Assembly (NCBI GenBank): GCA_029287535.1 | Contig: JARFQY010000061.1 | Coordinates: forward strand, 1-38,873 | DNA from: Filomicrobium sp. | GTDB taxonomy: Bacteria > Pseudomonadota > Alphaproteobacteria > Rhizobiales > Hyphomicrobiaceae | Reading direction: 5' to 3' | Length of the DNA stretch: 38,873 nucleotides | Part shown: piece after piece, positions 9,366 through 19,800 of the stretch | Layout: each line of letters opens with the position of its first letter | Numbering within the stretch: the first letter of the stretch is position 1 | Made by a program: the position numbers and the translations under genes | The notes under the pieces: generated by a model | What the model saw: the letters and a program-made list of their open reading frames with translations, nothing else | Database searches by the model: none | Told to the model about the DNA's origin: nothing

Positions 9366-10607
9366 TCAAGCACCAACGCCGCCGCCAACTAGAAGCTCCT
9401 GTGCGATCAGACGGGCGTGTGCATCACATTCAAGGACACTGTCAACGCAGGACGCCTCCCTGACAAGACCGCGTCCTTCGGCATGGTGGAGAGTCTCGCT
9501 CACCAATGCGGCGATACCGGGCACCGTGATTCGTCCTGCAAGAAAAGCTTCAACCGCGATTTCGTTGGCCGCATTGAGGATCGCAGGTGCCATTCCGCCC
9601 CGCTCCATAGCCTCCCGAGCCAGTCTGATTGCCGGGAAACGAACCTCGTCGGCCGCCTCGAAAGTGAGTTGCGAAACCTCCGCCAGATCAAGCTTCTTCG
9701 TCGGCGCGGCCATGCGACGCGGCCAAGACAGAGCAACCGCGATGGGTGTCCGCATATCCGGCTCGGCCAACTGCGCCAAGACAGATCCGTCAACAAACGA
9801 GATCAAACAGTGAACAATTGACTGGGGATGGACCAGCATTCGAAGCTGGTGCGTCTCCACGGGGAACAAATGGAGCGCCTCGATGAGTTCCAGCCCCTTG
9901 TTCATCATGGTCGCTGAATCGACGGTGATCTTGGCGCCCATTGACCAGTTGGGGTGCTTCAAAGCCTGTTCACGCGTGGCCCTTTGAATGCGTTCCAAAG
10001 GCCAGTCCCGGAATGGCCCTCCCGAAGCCGTCAACGTAATATCTTCAATGCCTTCAGCATCCGCCTGTTCCAGTATCTGAAAGGCGGCGGAATGTTCACT
10101 GTCGACTGGAACGAGCTCACAGCCCGCCCGCGCGACCTCCTGCATGAATACGTCACCGGCGGAAACCAAACACTCCTTGTTGGCCAAAGCCATTCGCTGA
10201 CCGCTCCGCACAGCCGCGACAGTCGGCTTCAGCCCGGCTGCCCCGACAATCGCAGCCACGGTGCAATGAACCGGCATCTGAGCAGCTTCGACTAGCGCCT
10301 CGTCGCCCGCGGCAGCCTCAATCCCCGATCCGGACAGCGCTTCCTTAAGCTGATCATAAAGCGCCGGATCACCTATCACGGCGCGCTCGGCCCGGCAGAG
10401 CCGGGCACGCTCAGCTAGGACGTCGACGCTGGTATGCGCGGTAACTGCGACGACCTCGAATGCCCTCTCATTGCGAGCGATCAGGTCCAACGTACTGGCT
10501 CCGATCGAGCCCGTTGCACCAAGCACGGAGATCCGCTTTGGGCCGCCATCTGCATCCACAGACGGACGCACTGGCACTTCTTGTGCTGTCTCCGCAGCCC
10601 GTTGCAT
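9366..10607 (-). CDS. dxr: 1-deoxy-D-xylulose-5-phosphate reductoisomerase
   Basis: Dxr (IspC) makes 2-C-methyl-D-erythritol 4-phosphate from DXP using NADPH, the committed step of the MEP isoprenoid pathway, which feeds undecaprenyl phosphate for the neighbouring UppS. Visible motifs are the nucleotide-binding GATGSIGAST near the N-terminus, ANKECLVSAG, the metal and substrate motif PVDSEHSA, and SGGPFRDW. The ATG at 10607 has GGAGGT 10 bases upstream. An in-frame TTG at 10625 lies within that site, so it was rejected. The product is 413 residues, slightly longer than usual because of about 20 extra N-terminal residues. It starts 57 bases after cdsA. Confidence 0.97.
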   Translation of the reverse strand: MQRAAETAQEVPVRPSVDADGGPKRISVLGATGSIGASTLDLIARNERAFEVVAVTAHTSVDVLAERARLCRAERAVIGDPALYDQLKEALSGSGIEAAAGDEALVEAAQMPVHCTVAAIVGAAGLKPTVAAVRSGQRMALANKECLVSAGDVFMQEVARAGCELVPVDSEHSAAFQILEQADAEGIEDITLTASGGPFRDWPLERIQRATREQALKHPNWSMGAKITVDSATMMNKGLELIEALHLFPVETHQLRMLVHPQSIVHCLISFVDGSVLAQLAEPDMRTPIAVALSWPRRMAAPTKKLDLAEVSQLTFEAADEVRFPAIRLAREAMERGGMAPAILNAANEIAVEAFLAGRITVPGIAALVSETLHHAEGRGLVREASCVDSVLECDAHARLIAQELLVGGGVGA

Positions 10608-10664
10608 CAACTGAAAGACCTCCAAACCAAACTGTGTGCTGGATATCGAGCGCGATGTTCGCGC

Positions 10665-11534
10665 TCAACTTCCATACAGTAGAGCGCGCGCCGGCGCTTC
10701 AGAATTAATCAACAGACCAACGGCCAGACCAACGCAGGCTGCCGTCACAATCCCGTCCATTCGATCCATGAAACCGCCGTGCCCCGGGATGAGATCGCTC
10801 GAATCCTTGACCCGGAAAAGGCGCTTAAGGGCGGATTCAGCGAGGTCGCCCAACTGCGCCACAACCCCGAGCCCGGCAGCACATAGCAACAGATACAATA
10901 ACGGGGCATCCCCCAAATAGGACCAGAACACCGCACCAACGATGATGGATGCGGCCACCGCGCTGATGAGCCCGGCCCACGTCTTGTTCGGTGAAATACT
11001 GGGGTAAAGCTTGAACCCGCCGATCTGCCGGCCGCCCAAAAAAGCCGCGATATCACCGGCCCACACCACGGCAAAAATGAACATCACCGCCGTCAGCCCG
11101 AATGGTTGGGAACTTCTCAGGCAAATCAACGCAATAGCCGGAACGCCGACATACAGCGCACCGAGAACCGAGACCCCCGGCCCGTCGTCCGAATTCAGCA
11201 CCACAAGCGTAACGCCACCTGCAGCAAGAAGGCCGAGTGCAAGCTCGGCCGGACCGAACATGGCCGCGAGAATAGCGGCACTGACGGTCAGCGCATGGAC
11301 AATGAAGGTCAGGTCCATTCCGCCGCCGGAACGCACGATATGCCCCCACTCCCAGCACATCACCAAAGCGACAAGCAAAACGAGGAAACCAAACGGAATG
11401 GGCCCTGCAAACAATGCTGCCAACGCACAGCCGCCCAGCGCTACCGCGGACACTGTTCGTAGTTGCAGCTCCTTGATCTGAGGGTTCGTTGGGTCCTCCT
11501 CCGGCCGGGCAAGGTCCGATCGGCCTTCCCTCAT
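10665..11534 (-). CDS. cdsA: Phosphatidate cytidylyltransferase CdsA
   Basis: CdsA makes CDP-diacylglycerol from phosphatidate and CTP at the inner membrane, the branch point for all phospholipids. The 289-residue protein has about eight hydrophobic segments. It carries the family signature near residues 230-265: [20 protein letters not shown] followed by GFMDRMD. The ATG overlaps the uppS stop by four bases (ATGA), so the two genes are translationally coupled. Confidence 0.96.
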   Translation of the reverse strand: MREGRSDLARPEEDPTNPQIKELQLRTVSAVALGGCALAALFAGPIPFGFLVLLVALVMCWEWGHIVRSGGGMDLTFIVHALTVSAAILAAMFGPAELALGLLAAGGVTLVVLNSDDGPGVSVLGALYVGVPAIALICLRSSQPFGLTAVMFIFAVVWAGDIAAFLGGRQIGGFKLYPSISPNKTWAGLISAVAASIIVGAVFWSYLGDAPLLYLLLCAAGLGVVAQLGDLAESALKRLFRVKDSSDLIPGHGGFMDRMDGIVTAACVGLAVGLLINSEAPARALLYGS

Positions 11535-12301
11535 GCGGTCGAGCGGCTTGCCAACCCGCCATATCGACGCTCACGACCTAGATACTCTGCGATAGCCGCT
11601 TCGAGGTGCTCTTGTCCGAAGTCCGGCCAGTAGGTGTCGAGAAACACGAACTCGGCATAGGCCGACTGCCATAGCAGAAAATTTGACAAGCGCATTTCAC
11701 CGCTTGTCCGGATAAGCAAGTCCGGATCGGGGACACCCCCGGTATCGAGTGCTCTGTCGAACTCGTGGGTGTCAATTTTGTCCGGGTCGAGTTGACCCGC
11801 CGCCACCTCGGCCGCCAATCGCCCCGCGGCCCGTACGATCTCGTTACGCCCCCCGTAGTTGAAGGCAATCACCAGGGTCAACCGGGTGTTGTCATGGGTA
11901 AGCTCCGTCGCCTCGTCGATCAGCGCCAGAAGTTCCTGGTCAACACGGTCGCGGTCTCCGATCACTCGGATGCTGACGTTTGCTTCGTGCAGTTCGGCAA
12001 GGTCGCGTCTGATGAACCTCTTCATCAGCCCCATCAGATAGTCGATCTCGTCACGCGGCCGCGACCAGTTTTCCGAGGAGAATGAGTAGATCGTCAGGTA
12101 GGGAATGCCCAGGTCAAGCGCCGCCCTAACCGTTCTGCGTACAGCTTCGACACCTTCCCTGTGTCCCAACGTCCGAGGCAGACCGCGCTTGCGCGCCCAC
12201 CGCCCGTTGCCATCCATGATGATGGCCAGGTGCTGCAGGCTTGACCCGCCATGGTCGGGATCTATCTGGCTGGACGATGGTTGAGGCACGGGAAGAGCCA
12301 A
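11531..12301 (-). CDS. uppS: Undecaprenyl diphosphate synthase UppS
   Basis: UppS is the cis-prenyltransferase that builds C55 undecaprenyl diphosphate, the lipid carrier for peptidoglycan and O-antigen. The core starts at [13 protein letters not shown] (D30 catalytic), continues with [11 protein letters not shown] and FNYGGRNEI, and ends with the substrate motif [19 protein letters not shown]. The start is uncertain. The longest frame begins with TTG at 12301, an alternative GTG lies at 12289, and neither has a convincing ribosome-binding site. There is no ATG before the catalytic motif. It precedes cdsA with a 4-base overlap and follows frr by about 53 bases. Confidence 0.94.
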   Translation of the reverse strand: MALPVPQPSSSQIDPDHGGSSLQHLAIIMDGNGRWARKRGLPRTLGHREGVEAVRRTVRAALDLGIPYLTIYSFSSENWSRPRDEIDYLMGLMKRFIRRDLAELHEANVSIRVIGDRDRVDQELLALIDEATELTHDNTRLTLVIAFNYGGRNEIVRAAGRLAAEVAAGQLDPDKIDTHEFDRALDTGGVPDPDLLIRTSGEMRLSNFLLWQSAYAEFVFLDTYWPDFGQEHLEAAIAEYLGRERRYGGLASRSTA

Positions 12302-12354
12302 GCTACTTATTCTGTTGCCGGGAAGGTTCGTGAATCTGGCATCGAGGAACGTCT

Positions 12355-12915
12355 CTAAACAGTTTGAATCTCTTGCTCTTTCGACGCCAGCATATTGTCC
12401 ACTTCTTTCACGTATTTGTCCGTCAATTCCTGGACGCTACCGGATTTCTTCCGGTGCTCGTCTTCGCTGATATCGCCATCCTTCTCGAGTTTCTTCAATT
12501 TATCCATACCGTCCCGCCGCACATTACGCACAGAGACCCGTGACTGTTCAGCATACTTATGGGCAACTTTCACGAGTTCCTGCCGCCGCTCAGCGGTCAA
12601 TGTGGGGATCGGTAGGCGTATCAGCTGTCCATCGATGACAGGGTTCAAGCCGAGGTTCGATTCCCGAATGGATTTTTCCACCGCCGATACGTTAGCCCGG
12701 TCCCAGACTTGGATTGAAATCGTCCGCGGCTCAGGTACCGACACGGTTCCTACTTGCGACAGCGGCATCTTCGACCCGTACACGGTCACCTGTAGTGGGT
12801 CGAGCAAATGTGTGCTTGCTCGGCCGGTACGCAGCCCGCTCAACTCCCGTTTGAGCGCATCCAGCGAAGCTTTCATGGTCACTTCAAGCTGTTTGAGATC
12901 AAAGGCATCTGCCAT
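12355..12915 (-). CDS. frr: Ribosome recycling factor
   Basis: Together with EF-G this factor splits post-termination ribosomes. The 186-residue product, starting [11 protein letters not shown], has the normal length and shows the family segments [29 protein letters not shown] and the long helical stretch [20 protein letters not shown]. The ATG at 12915 has GGGAG 7 bases upstream. The frame stays open further upstream but without family similarity. It lies in the conserved order rpsB-tsf-pyrH-frr. Confidence 0.97.
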   Translation of the reverse strand: MADAFDLKQLEVTMKASLDALKRELSGLRTGRASTHLLDPLQVTVYGSKMPLSQVGTVSVPEPRTISIQVWDRANVSAVEKSIRESNLGLNPVIDGQLIRLPIPTLTAERRQELVKVAHKYAEQSRVSVRNVRRDGMDKLKKLEKDGDISEDEHRKKSGSVQELTDKYVKEVDNMLASKEQEIQTV

Positions 12916-13022
12916 TTTGTTTCTCCCATTTTGATGCCTGTCTTCGGCTGCCCGGTCACACCGGCAATTTCGCGAGCATACAAAAGCGCCGGGCCGATAC
13001 GGCAATTCCGGAAAAGACCCCT

Positions 13023-13763
13023 TTATGGAGACGCAGGCCCACCAATCACAGTCGACCGCGCCTCACCCTTCAATAGTTTCAGGAGATTGCCAGGCTCCTC
13101 TATTGAGCAGACAACTACCGGAAGAGCATTATCTCGGGCAAGAGCGATTGCCGCCCCGTCCATCACTCTGAGGTCCCTGGAAAGGACCTCATCATAGCTC
13201 AACTTATCATATCGTTCCGCACCCGGAACCTGTTTTGGATCAGCTGAATAGACACCATCGACCTGGGTCGCCTTCACCACCGCATCGCAACTCATCTCAA
13301 TTGCACGCAAGGTAGCTGCTGTATCTGTTGTGAAAAAAGGATTGCCTGTCCCGGCTGCAAAAATCACCACTCGGCCGTGTGCAAGGTGGTGTAAAGCCCG
13401 AGCGCGAATGTAGGATTCACAAACGGTCGGCATCGGAATCGCGGACAGGACGCGGGAATCCATGCCGATTTGGTCCATCGCACCCTGCAGCGCCAGCGCG
13501 TTCATCACGGTTGCCAGCATCCCCATATAATCGGCGTTGGCCCGGTCCATCCCAGCCGCGGCACCCTGCAGACCACGGAAGATATTGCCCCCGCCAACGA
13601 CAGTGGCGATTTCACAACCCGCCTGGGAGGCCTCATTGATGTCGCGCGCCAACCGCGTCACCACGTCGGTATCGATGCCGCAACCGGAACTGCCCATCAA
13701 TGCTTCGCCGGACAGCTTGATTAACAGCCGCTTGTATCTCGGTTCGGGAGACGGATCCGCCAT
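13023..13763 (-). CDS. pyrH: UMP kinase PyrH
   Basis: PyrH phosphorylates UMP to UDP in pyrimidine nucleotide synthesis. The 246-residue protein begins [20 protein letters not shown] with the Lys and Gly residues of the amino-acid-kinase fold. It continues with [23 protein letters not shown] and the C-terminal [13 protein letters not shown] region. The ATG at 13763 was chosen because family similarity begins there, although the frame is open 80 codons further upstream. It is 163 bases after tsf and 107 bases before frr. Confidence 0.97.
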   Translation of the reverse strand: MADPSPEPRYKRLLIKLSGEALMGSSGCGIDTDVVTRLARDINEASQAGCEIATVVGGGNIFRGLQGAAAGMDRANADYMGMLATVMNALALQGAMDQIGMDSRVLSAIPMPTVCESYIRARALHHLAHGRVVIFAAGTGNPFFTTDTAATLRAIEMSCDAVVKATQVDGVYSADPKQVPGAERYDKLSYDEVLSRDLRVMDGAAIALARDNALPVVVCSIEEPGNLLKLLKGEARSTVIGGPASP

Positions 13764-13926
13764 ATTGCTCTCGCCGTTGGAATACCGCGTCTTTCTAGTC
13801 GATCCACCTTCGTGTAGCGGCATCAACGCCCATGACAACCCATAACCTATAAAAACGGCTTGCAGAATGTGAATACGGCCGGCGCCGAAAGGGCGGCCGA
13901 CCGCTACTGCCAATCCGCTCAGATGA

Positions 13927-14859
13927 TCACTTGGAGCCGGCGGCCGCGGCGACCTCGGCAGCAAAGTCATCGTCCTGTCGCTCGATGCCTTCACCCAGGG
14001 CATAGCGCATGAAACCGGCGATCTTCACGGGCGCGCCGATTGTCTTTTCCGACGCTTTTACCGCCTGTTCTACAGTTGCTTTACCATCGATTACGAAGGT
14101 TTGCTGCAACAGTACGACCTGTTGGAAGAACTCCTTGCGCAATCGTCCTTCAACCATCTTCTCGACGATTTCGGCCGGTTTGCCGGACGCCTTCGCCTGT
14201 TCCAGATAAATCGCCCTCTCGCGGTCGATGACGCCGCTATCGAGCTCCTGCGGCGTCAGTGCCAAAGGACTCGCAGCGGCGACATGCATTGCGAGCTGAC
14301 GGCCAAAGTCTCCGAGTTTCTCGCTGTCGCCGGAGCTTTCCAGGGCGACGAGGACGCCAATCTTGCCCATCCCGTCAGCACTTTTGTTGTGAACGTAGGC
14401 CGATACGACACCCTCATCGACCGACAGCGCGGCGGTGCGCCGCACTGTCATGTTCTCACCGATCGTCGCGACCATTTCCTTGACGTAGTCCTCAACATTC
14501 ATCGGACTATCGCTCATCTTGGCGCCCAAAAGCTTGTCGAGGTCTCCCCCGGCCGACAGCGCCAGATCCGTGATCTCGCCAACCATCTTCTGGAACTGCT
14601 CGTTACGCGCAACGAAATCCGTCTCCGAGTTGATCTCGACGACAGCGCCGGTCTTGCCATCCGACTTCACGCCAACGAGCCCCTCGGCAGCCACGCGATC
14701 AGCTTTCTTGGCGGCTTTGGACAGGCCCTTCTTACGCAGCCAGTCGATCGCAGCCTCCATTTCACCGTCGCTCTCGGTTAGCGCCTTTTTGCAGTCCATC
14801 ATTCCAGCGCCGGTCTTGTCGCGCAGCTCCTTCACAAGCGAAGCGGTAATCGCAGTCAT
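13927..14859 (-). CDS. tsf: Elongation factor Ts
   Basis: EF-Ts recycles EF-Tu by exchanging GDP. The 310-residue protein starts [20 protein letters not shown], with the UBA-like N-terminal domain and the [11 protein letters not shown] motif. The core motif [13 protein letters not shown] follows near residue 80, then the two dimerisation subdomains. The ATG at 14859 is preceded by a purine-rich AGAGAG. It follows rpsB by 109 bases, the universal rpsB-tsf pair. Confidence 0.98.
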   Translation of the reverse strand: MTAITASLVKELRDKTGAGMMDCKKALTESDGEMEAAIDWLRKKGLSKAAKKADRVAAEGLVGVKSDGKTGAVVEINSETDFVARNEQFQKMVGEITDLALSAGGDLDKLLGAKMSDSPMNVEDYVKEMVATIGENMTVRRTAALSVDEGVVSAYVHNKSADGMGKIGVLVALESSGDSEKLGDFGRQLAMHVAAASPLALTPQELDSGVIDRERAIYLEQAKASGKPAEIVEKMVEGRLRKEFFQQVVLLQQTFVIDGKATVEQAVKASEKTIGAPVKIAGFMRYALGEGIERQDDDFAAEVAAAAGSK

Positions 14860-14968
14860 GTCATGCTCTCTTTTTGGCAGGCCCGCGTCGTTGGCCTCAC
14901 GGGGCGTCTAAGCCTGCAGCTTGAAATTTATGTGACGATTTGGCCGGCCAGCCGGGAGCCCGGTCTCC

Positions 14969-15964
14969 TCAGGCTGCCGACTGAGCAACAAGCTTCTTCG
15001 CCTGGTCGATCCAGGTCTCTTCCGCAAGTCGTCCGGGGGCCTTTAGAGCGGTTTCCAATGTTGCCACGTTCTCAGCCGTCAAATCGGCGATCTGCCAGTA
15101 GTGATAGACCCCGAGATCATTGAGGCGTTGCTCGGTCTTCATATCAACCCCAGCAATGTTCTTCAGATCGTCGGGGTCGCCGCGCGGCCCCTCGATACCT
15201 TTGAACGTTGCAGCGGCCTCCGGCAGCACCTCCGCCACGGGCGTTTCAGCAGCACCGAGGTCCTCACCGGAAGCTGCGCTACTGCGTTCGATCCCATCGA
15301 TCGCGGCTCGCGCGACCAGGTCGGTGTAAAGTGTGATTGCGCGACCGGCATCGTCATTACCGGGGATCGGGTAGTCGATGCCGTCCGGATCACAGTTGGT
15401 ATCGACGATAGCGATGATCGGAATACCCAGTTTACGCGCCTCTTTGATCGCGATCTGCTCTTTGTTGGTATCGATCACAAAAAGCAGGTCCGGCACGCCG
15501 CCCATCTCGCGGATACCGCCCAACGACAGCTGCAGCTTCTCGCGCTCACGCTGAATGTTCAGGATTTCCTTTTTGGTGCGTCCTTGCGGGTTCTCGAGGA
15601 TATCATCCAACTGCCGCAGGCGCCGGATCGATTGGGACACCGTCTTCCAGTTGGTCAAGGTCCCGCCAAGCCAGCGGTGGTTCATGAAGTACTGAGCCGA
15701 ACGCCCGGCGGCCTCGGCAACAGCCTCCTGCGCCTGCCGCTTGGTGGCCACGAACAGCACCCGGCCGCCCCCGGCGACCGTATCGGAGATCTTGACCAGG
15801 GCCTGGTGCAGTAGCGGAACCGTCTGGGTAAGATCGATGATGTGAATGTTGTTGCGCGCACCGAATATGAACGGTGCCATCTTCGGGTTCCAGCGGTGGG
15901 CCTGGTGGCCGAAGTGCACGCCAGCTTCCAAAAGCTGACGCATATTGAAGACGGGGAGCGTCAT
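14969..15964 (-). CDS. rpsB: 30S ribosomal protein S2, with C-terminal helical extension
   Basis: S2 binds the small subunit and is needed for S1 docking. The start ATG at 15964 ([20 protein letters not shown]) has AAAGGA about 9 bases upstream. Residues 1-230 are the standard S2 fold, including [24 protein letters not shown] and [17 protein letters not shown]. At 331 residues it is about 80-90 longer than the E. coli protein. The tail (from about 270) contains [20 protein letters not shown] and [12 protein letters not shown], a helix-hairpin-helix-like module also known from S2 of other Hyphomicrobiales. A separate promoter is visible upstream. Confidence 0.97.
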   Translation of the reverse strand: MTLPVFNMRQLLEAGVHFGHQAHRWNPKMAPFIFGARNNIHIIDLTQTVPLLHQALVKISDTVAGGGRVLFVATKRQAQEAVAEAAGRSAQYFMNHRWLGGTLTNWKTVSQSIRRLRQLDDILENPQGRTKKEILNIQREREKLQLSLGGIREMGGVPDLLFVIDTNKEQIAIKEARKLGIPIIAIVDTNCDPDGIDYPIPGNDDAGRAITLYTDLVARAAIDGIERSSAASGEDLGAAETPVAEVLPEAAATFKGIEGPRGDPDDLKNIAGVDMKTEQRLNDLGVYHYWQIADLTAENVATLETALKAPGRLAEETWIDQAKKLVAQSAA

Positions 15965-16105
15965 CAGCAGTAATTCCTTTTCCGGTTGGACCTCCGCGGA
16001 CCAATGAAGACGGGCGCCGATTATCGGAACCTGACTCACCGGATGGCTGAACGGGGCTTTCAATCCGCTCAGGCCAGAAACGATCCGCGTGTGGGTTGAG
16101 CGGCG

Positions 16106-16134
16106 CTTATAGCGGCGAATGCCGTCAGTGGCAA
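16106..16134 (-). promoter_or_regulatory. Sigma-70-type promoter of rpsB-tsf
   Basis: On the minus strand TTGCCA (16134-16129) is followed after exactly 17 bases by TATAAG (16111-16106), a good match to the housekeeping consensus. It lies just after the ldt stop and about 140 bases before the rpsB start, giving an untranslated leader of roughly 135 nt. That leader could host ribosomal-protein autoregulation, but I did not recognise a known motif in it. Confidence 0.65.
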
Positions 16135-16140
16135 GCCTTG

Positions 16141-16890
16141 TCAGGGCCGCTGCGGAAGTCCTGATAGGCGCGCCCGCGCCGTCGATGGGACAATGGCGAT
16201 CACCGCATTGTCCCTGGGATTGTTGGCCCACGCCTGTAGCCGGTCCACCGTCGGTTCGGAGACTGCCACGCAACCAACTGTCGGCGTATCGGCCCGCCGC
16301 CACAGATGCACGAAAATACAAGAACCGGACTTCGCGTCGCGGCTCGTTGGATAGTCGACGAGGATACCCTTTCGATAGATATCGATGTCCCACATACGCT
16401 CGCCGCTCGTTCCCGCACCCGCTGTTTGCGCGTCCACGACACGGCTGTAGTGAGGCGACCTCACGTCGTCGACACAGACGTGCTGACCAGCCTTGAGTTG
16501 CATATAGTTGGCAAGACTTGACGAACCAAAACCAAACGGACGCCCCATCGCGAAGATTCCAGCCGGCGCCCGCTTGTCGCCCTCCTGCTTTACCGGTTCA
16601 CCCGCGCGAGCCAGATGCCGGAAGGTGTGCCCCCAGCCGAGCCCGGCCTTGCCAATTTGAGCTGGCGCCGCCAAACCGACTTCATGCCAGGCGCCATCTG
16701 CCCGCTTTCGCTCGTAAGTGCGGATGATTGCATCGCTGCTGTCAAATCCTTGAGTCTCCACGAGCACCAACCGCAAAGCAGTCCGCAACGGGGACTCCGT
16801 CGTCGGCGATTGGTCACCTGCCAAAGAAGGCCATGTCCCATGTCCCAGGACGAGCAACAGCACAACGGCCCAACCAACACGTGAAGGCAC
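16141..16890 (-). CDS. L,D-transpeptidase (YkuD-domain) protein
   Basis: YkuD-family enzymes make 3-3 peptidoglycan cross-links or attach proteins to the wall in the periplasm. The 249-residue protein has a signal peptide ([17 protein letters not shown], residues 9-25). Its catalytic domain includes [14 protein letters not shown] and the active-site region [20 protein letters not shown], with H195 and nucleophile C207. The start is a GTG at 16890 directly after the dnaE stop, with GGAG 6 bases upstream inside the end of dnaE, so it is probably translated from the dnaE message. The exact cross-linking role is not shown by the sequence. Confidence 0.88.
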   Translation of the reverse strand: MPSRVGWAVVLLLVLGHGTWPSLAGDQSPTTESPLRTALRLVLVETQGFDSSDAIIRTYERKRADGAWHEVGLAAPAQIGKAGLGWGHTFRHLARAGEPVKQEGDKRAPAGIFAMGRPFGFGSSSLANYMQLKAGQHVCVDDVRSPHYSRVVDAQTAGAGTSGERMWDIDIYRKGILVDYPTSRDAKSGSCIFVHLWRRADTPTVGCVAVSEPTVDRLQAWANNPRDNAVIAIVPSTARARLSGLPQRP

Positions 16891-19800
16891 TCATATCTCC
16901 TCGACACCGCACACACCGGTAACGGTCGACAGGATACCGGCCGCCTTCGGTGATACATCGTACTTACCAGGCAGCTTCAGCTCCAACTCACGGCCACGCT
17001 GGTTCAAGCAAAGCACAAGGCGAACCTCGCCACCGCGCATTCCAGCCGCCGGAGGCTCAAGATAACCCTTCAATTCGTCGAAATCCGGAGCGCCACTCCC
17101 GGCAGCAACCGCAACAAGATGTATTCTGAGACCGCGCTCCACATTCGCCGCGACCCTATCGAGCGCCTCAACCATTTGCACCCTTAGCTTCACCGAGCCC
17201 TCATCATCGCTCTCTGCTGATACGGTCAACACAACCGGGGTGCCAGCCTCCAGCAAATCCCCGGCTGCCGCCAGCGTGTCCGAAAATAGCACCGCCTCGA
17301 ATTGCCCCGAAGTATCCGAGAACATCGCAAAGGCAAACTTATTGCCGCGAGCAGAACGCCGCTCGCGCACGGATACGACAATCGCTCCAATCTTACCCGC
17401 ACTCGCGCCCTGCGCTGCAGCGGCTTCCAGGGCTGCGTACTTTGTCGCCCCGACCTTGCTCAGCACCTTCTGGTATTCATCGAGCGGGTGTCCGGAAAGA
17501 TAGAAACCGACTGAAGAAAACTCGTTCTCCAGCTGCTCCAGAGGTGTCCAGGCCTTGGTCTTCCGCAATACCAGACCGGGCGATGACGCCGCATCGGCAA
17601 ACAGGTCCGAGGTGCCGGCCGATTGGTCCGCACTGACCCTTTGAGCGGTCGCGATAATCTGCTCTGCATTCGCCTTCACCGACGCACGGTTGCCTTCGAG
17701 CTGATCAAAAGCACCCGCCTGAGCCAGATTCTCGATGCCACGCTTATTCACTGCCTTGCAGTCAAGCCGCGCCGCGAAGTCGCCGAGTGACTCAAACGCA
17801 CCGCCCTCGTGGCGCGCGTCCACAATCGTCTGCACCGCGCTTGCACCGACGTTCTTGAGAGCCGCCAGCGAATAGCGGATGGCACCACGGGAAGGCTGCT
17901 CTGAATCCGCGCTATCGGAAACACGCTCCACGACGAAATCAACTTCTGATGCGTTAACGCAGGGCGGCAGAACGGGTATGCCACTTCGTTTGGCCTCTGA
18001 TGCAAAACCCGCAAGCTTGTCCGTATTGCCAAGATCCAGCGTCATCGAAGCCGCCAGGAACTCCTCTCGGAAATTCGCCTTCATATAGGCGGTGTGGTAA
18101 CTGACGAGCGCATACGCGGCCGCGTGCGATTTGTTGAATCCGTAACCTGCGAACTTGTTCACCAGCTCGAAGATGAACGCGGCGTCCTTCTTCTTCACGT
18201 CGCGTTCCACGGCACCCTCGACAAAGCGCGCCTCATGCCGCGCCATCTCCGCCTTGTCCTTCTTACCCATGGCACGGCGCAGCATATCAGCCTGACCCAG
18301 CGTATAGCCGCCCATCACCTGTGCGATCTGGATCACCTGCTCCTGATAAATGATAACGCCGTAGGTTTCCGAAAGGATGCTCTCCAGCATGGGATGCAGG
18401 CAATCAACCGGCTCCTCACCGTGCTTGCGGTTGATGTAAGTCGGGATGTTGTCCATCGGACCGGGCCGATACAGCGCCACCATGGCAATGATGTCTTCAA
18501 ATCGGTCCGGCCTGAGCCGCTTGAGACTCTCCCGCATGCCGGTGCTTTCCAGCTGGAACACGCCGACTGTGTCCGCTTTCGCAAGCAATGCGTAGGACGC
18601 ATCGTCATCCAGGCCCAGCGCCGCCAGATCGACATCGATTCCACGCACGCGCTTGACCAGTTCGACCGCCTTCTTCAAGACGGTCAGCGTCTTCAGACCA
18701 AGAAAGTCGAACTTGACGAGCCCTGCCGCCTCAACCAGCTTCCAATTGAATTGGGTGACCGGCATATCCGATTTTGGATCCCGGTAAAGCGGCACGAGTT
18801 CAGTCAAGGGCCGATCACCGATCACCATCCCGGCGGCATGCGTTGAAGCGTGACGGTAGAGCCCTTCGAGCTTCTGCGATGTCGACAGCAGCTGGGCCAC
18901 GATTGGCTCAGACTTCTGGGCTTCCTGCAGCTTTGGCTCGCCCTCGATCGCCTCAGACAGCGTCACCGGGTTGGCCGGGTTGTTCGGCACCATCTTACAG
19001 AGTTTGTCGACCTGCCCGTACGGCATTTGCAGCACCCGGCCGACATCTCGCAGCACTGCTCGCGCCTGGAGCTTTCCGTGTGTAATGATCTGAGCAACAC
19101 GGTCATTGCCATACTTGTCCTGCACGTAACGGATCGTTTCTTCACGCCGGTCCTGGCAGAAATCGATGTCGAAGTCAGGCATCGAAACACGCTCTGGATT
19201 GAGGAAGCGTTCGAACAGAAGGCCAAACCGCAACGGGTCGAGATCGGTGATCGTCAACGCATAGGCGACCAGTGACCCGGCGCCCGACCCACGCCCTGGC
19301 CCGACCGGGATACCCTTCCCCTTAGACCACTTGATGAAGTCGGCAACGATGAGGAAGTAGCCGGGAAACTTCATCCGCGTGATGATGTCGACTTCGTAGG
19401 CGAGACGCTTTGCGTAGTCGTCCTTGGTGAAACCCTCCGCGGGTTCATGCGTCTCAAGTCGCCTCGCCAAGCCTTCCTCGGCTTGCCGCATGAGTTCGTC
19501 AGCCTCTTCTTGCAGCAACTCCTCATCGGATTTGCCGTCGAGACTCTTCACGAAACGCGGCAGGATCGGTTTGCGTCCGAGTGGACGGTAGTGACATCGC
19601 CTGGCGATCTCGATCGTGTTTTCCAGCGCTTCTGGAAGATCGGCGAAAGTCTCGGCCATCTCCTCGGCGGACTTGAAGTAATGCTGTGTGGTCAACCGCC
19701 GGCGATCCTCTTCGACCACGTAGCGCCCTTCGGCGATGCAGATCAAAGCATCGTGCGCCTCGTAGTCCCCCGGCTCGGCGAAAAAAACTTCATTGGTGGC

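Noticed and set aside
14101-15814. Plus-strand frames antisense to tsf and rpsB
   Set aside because: Both overlap certain essential genes on the opposite strand and show no family features.
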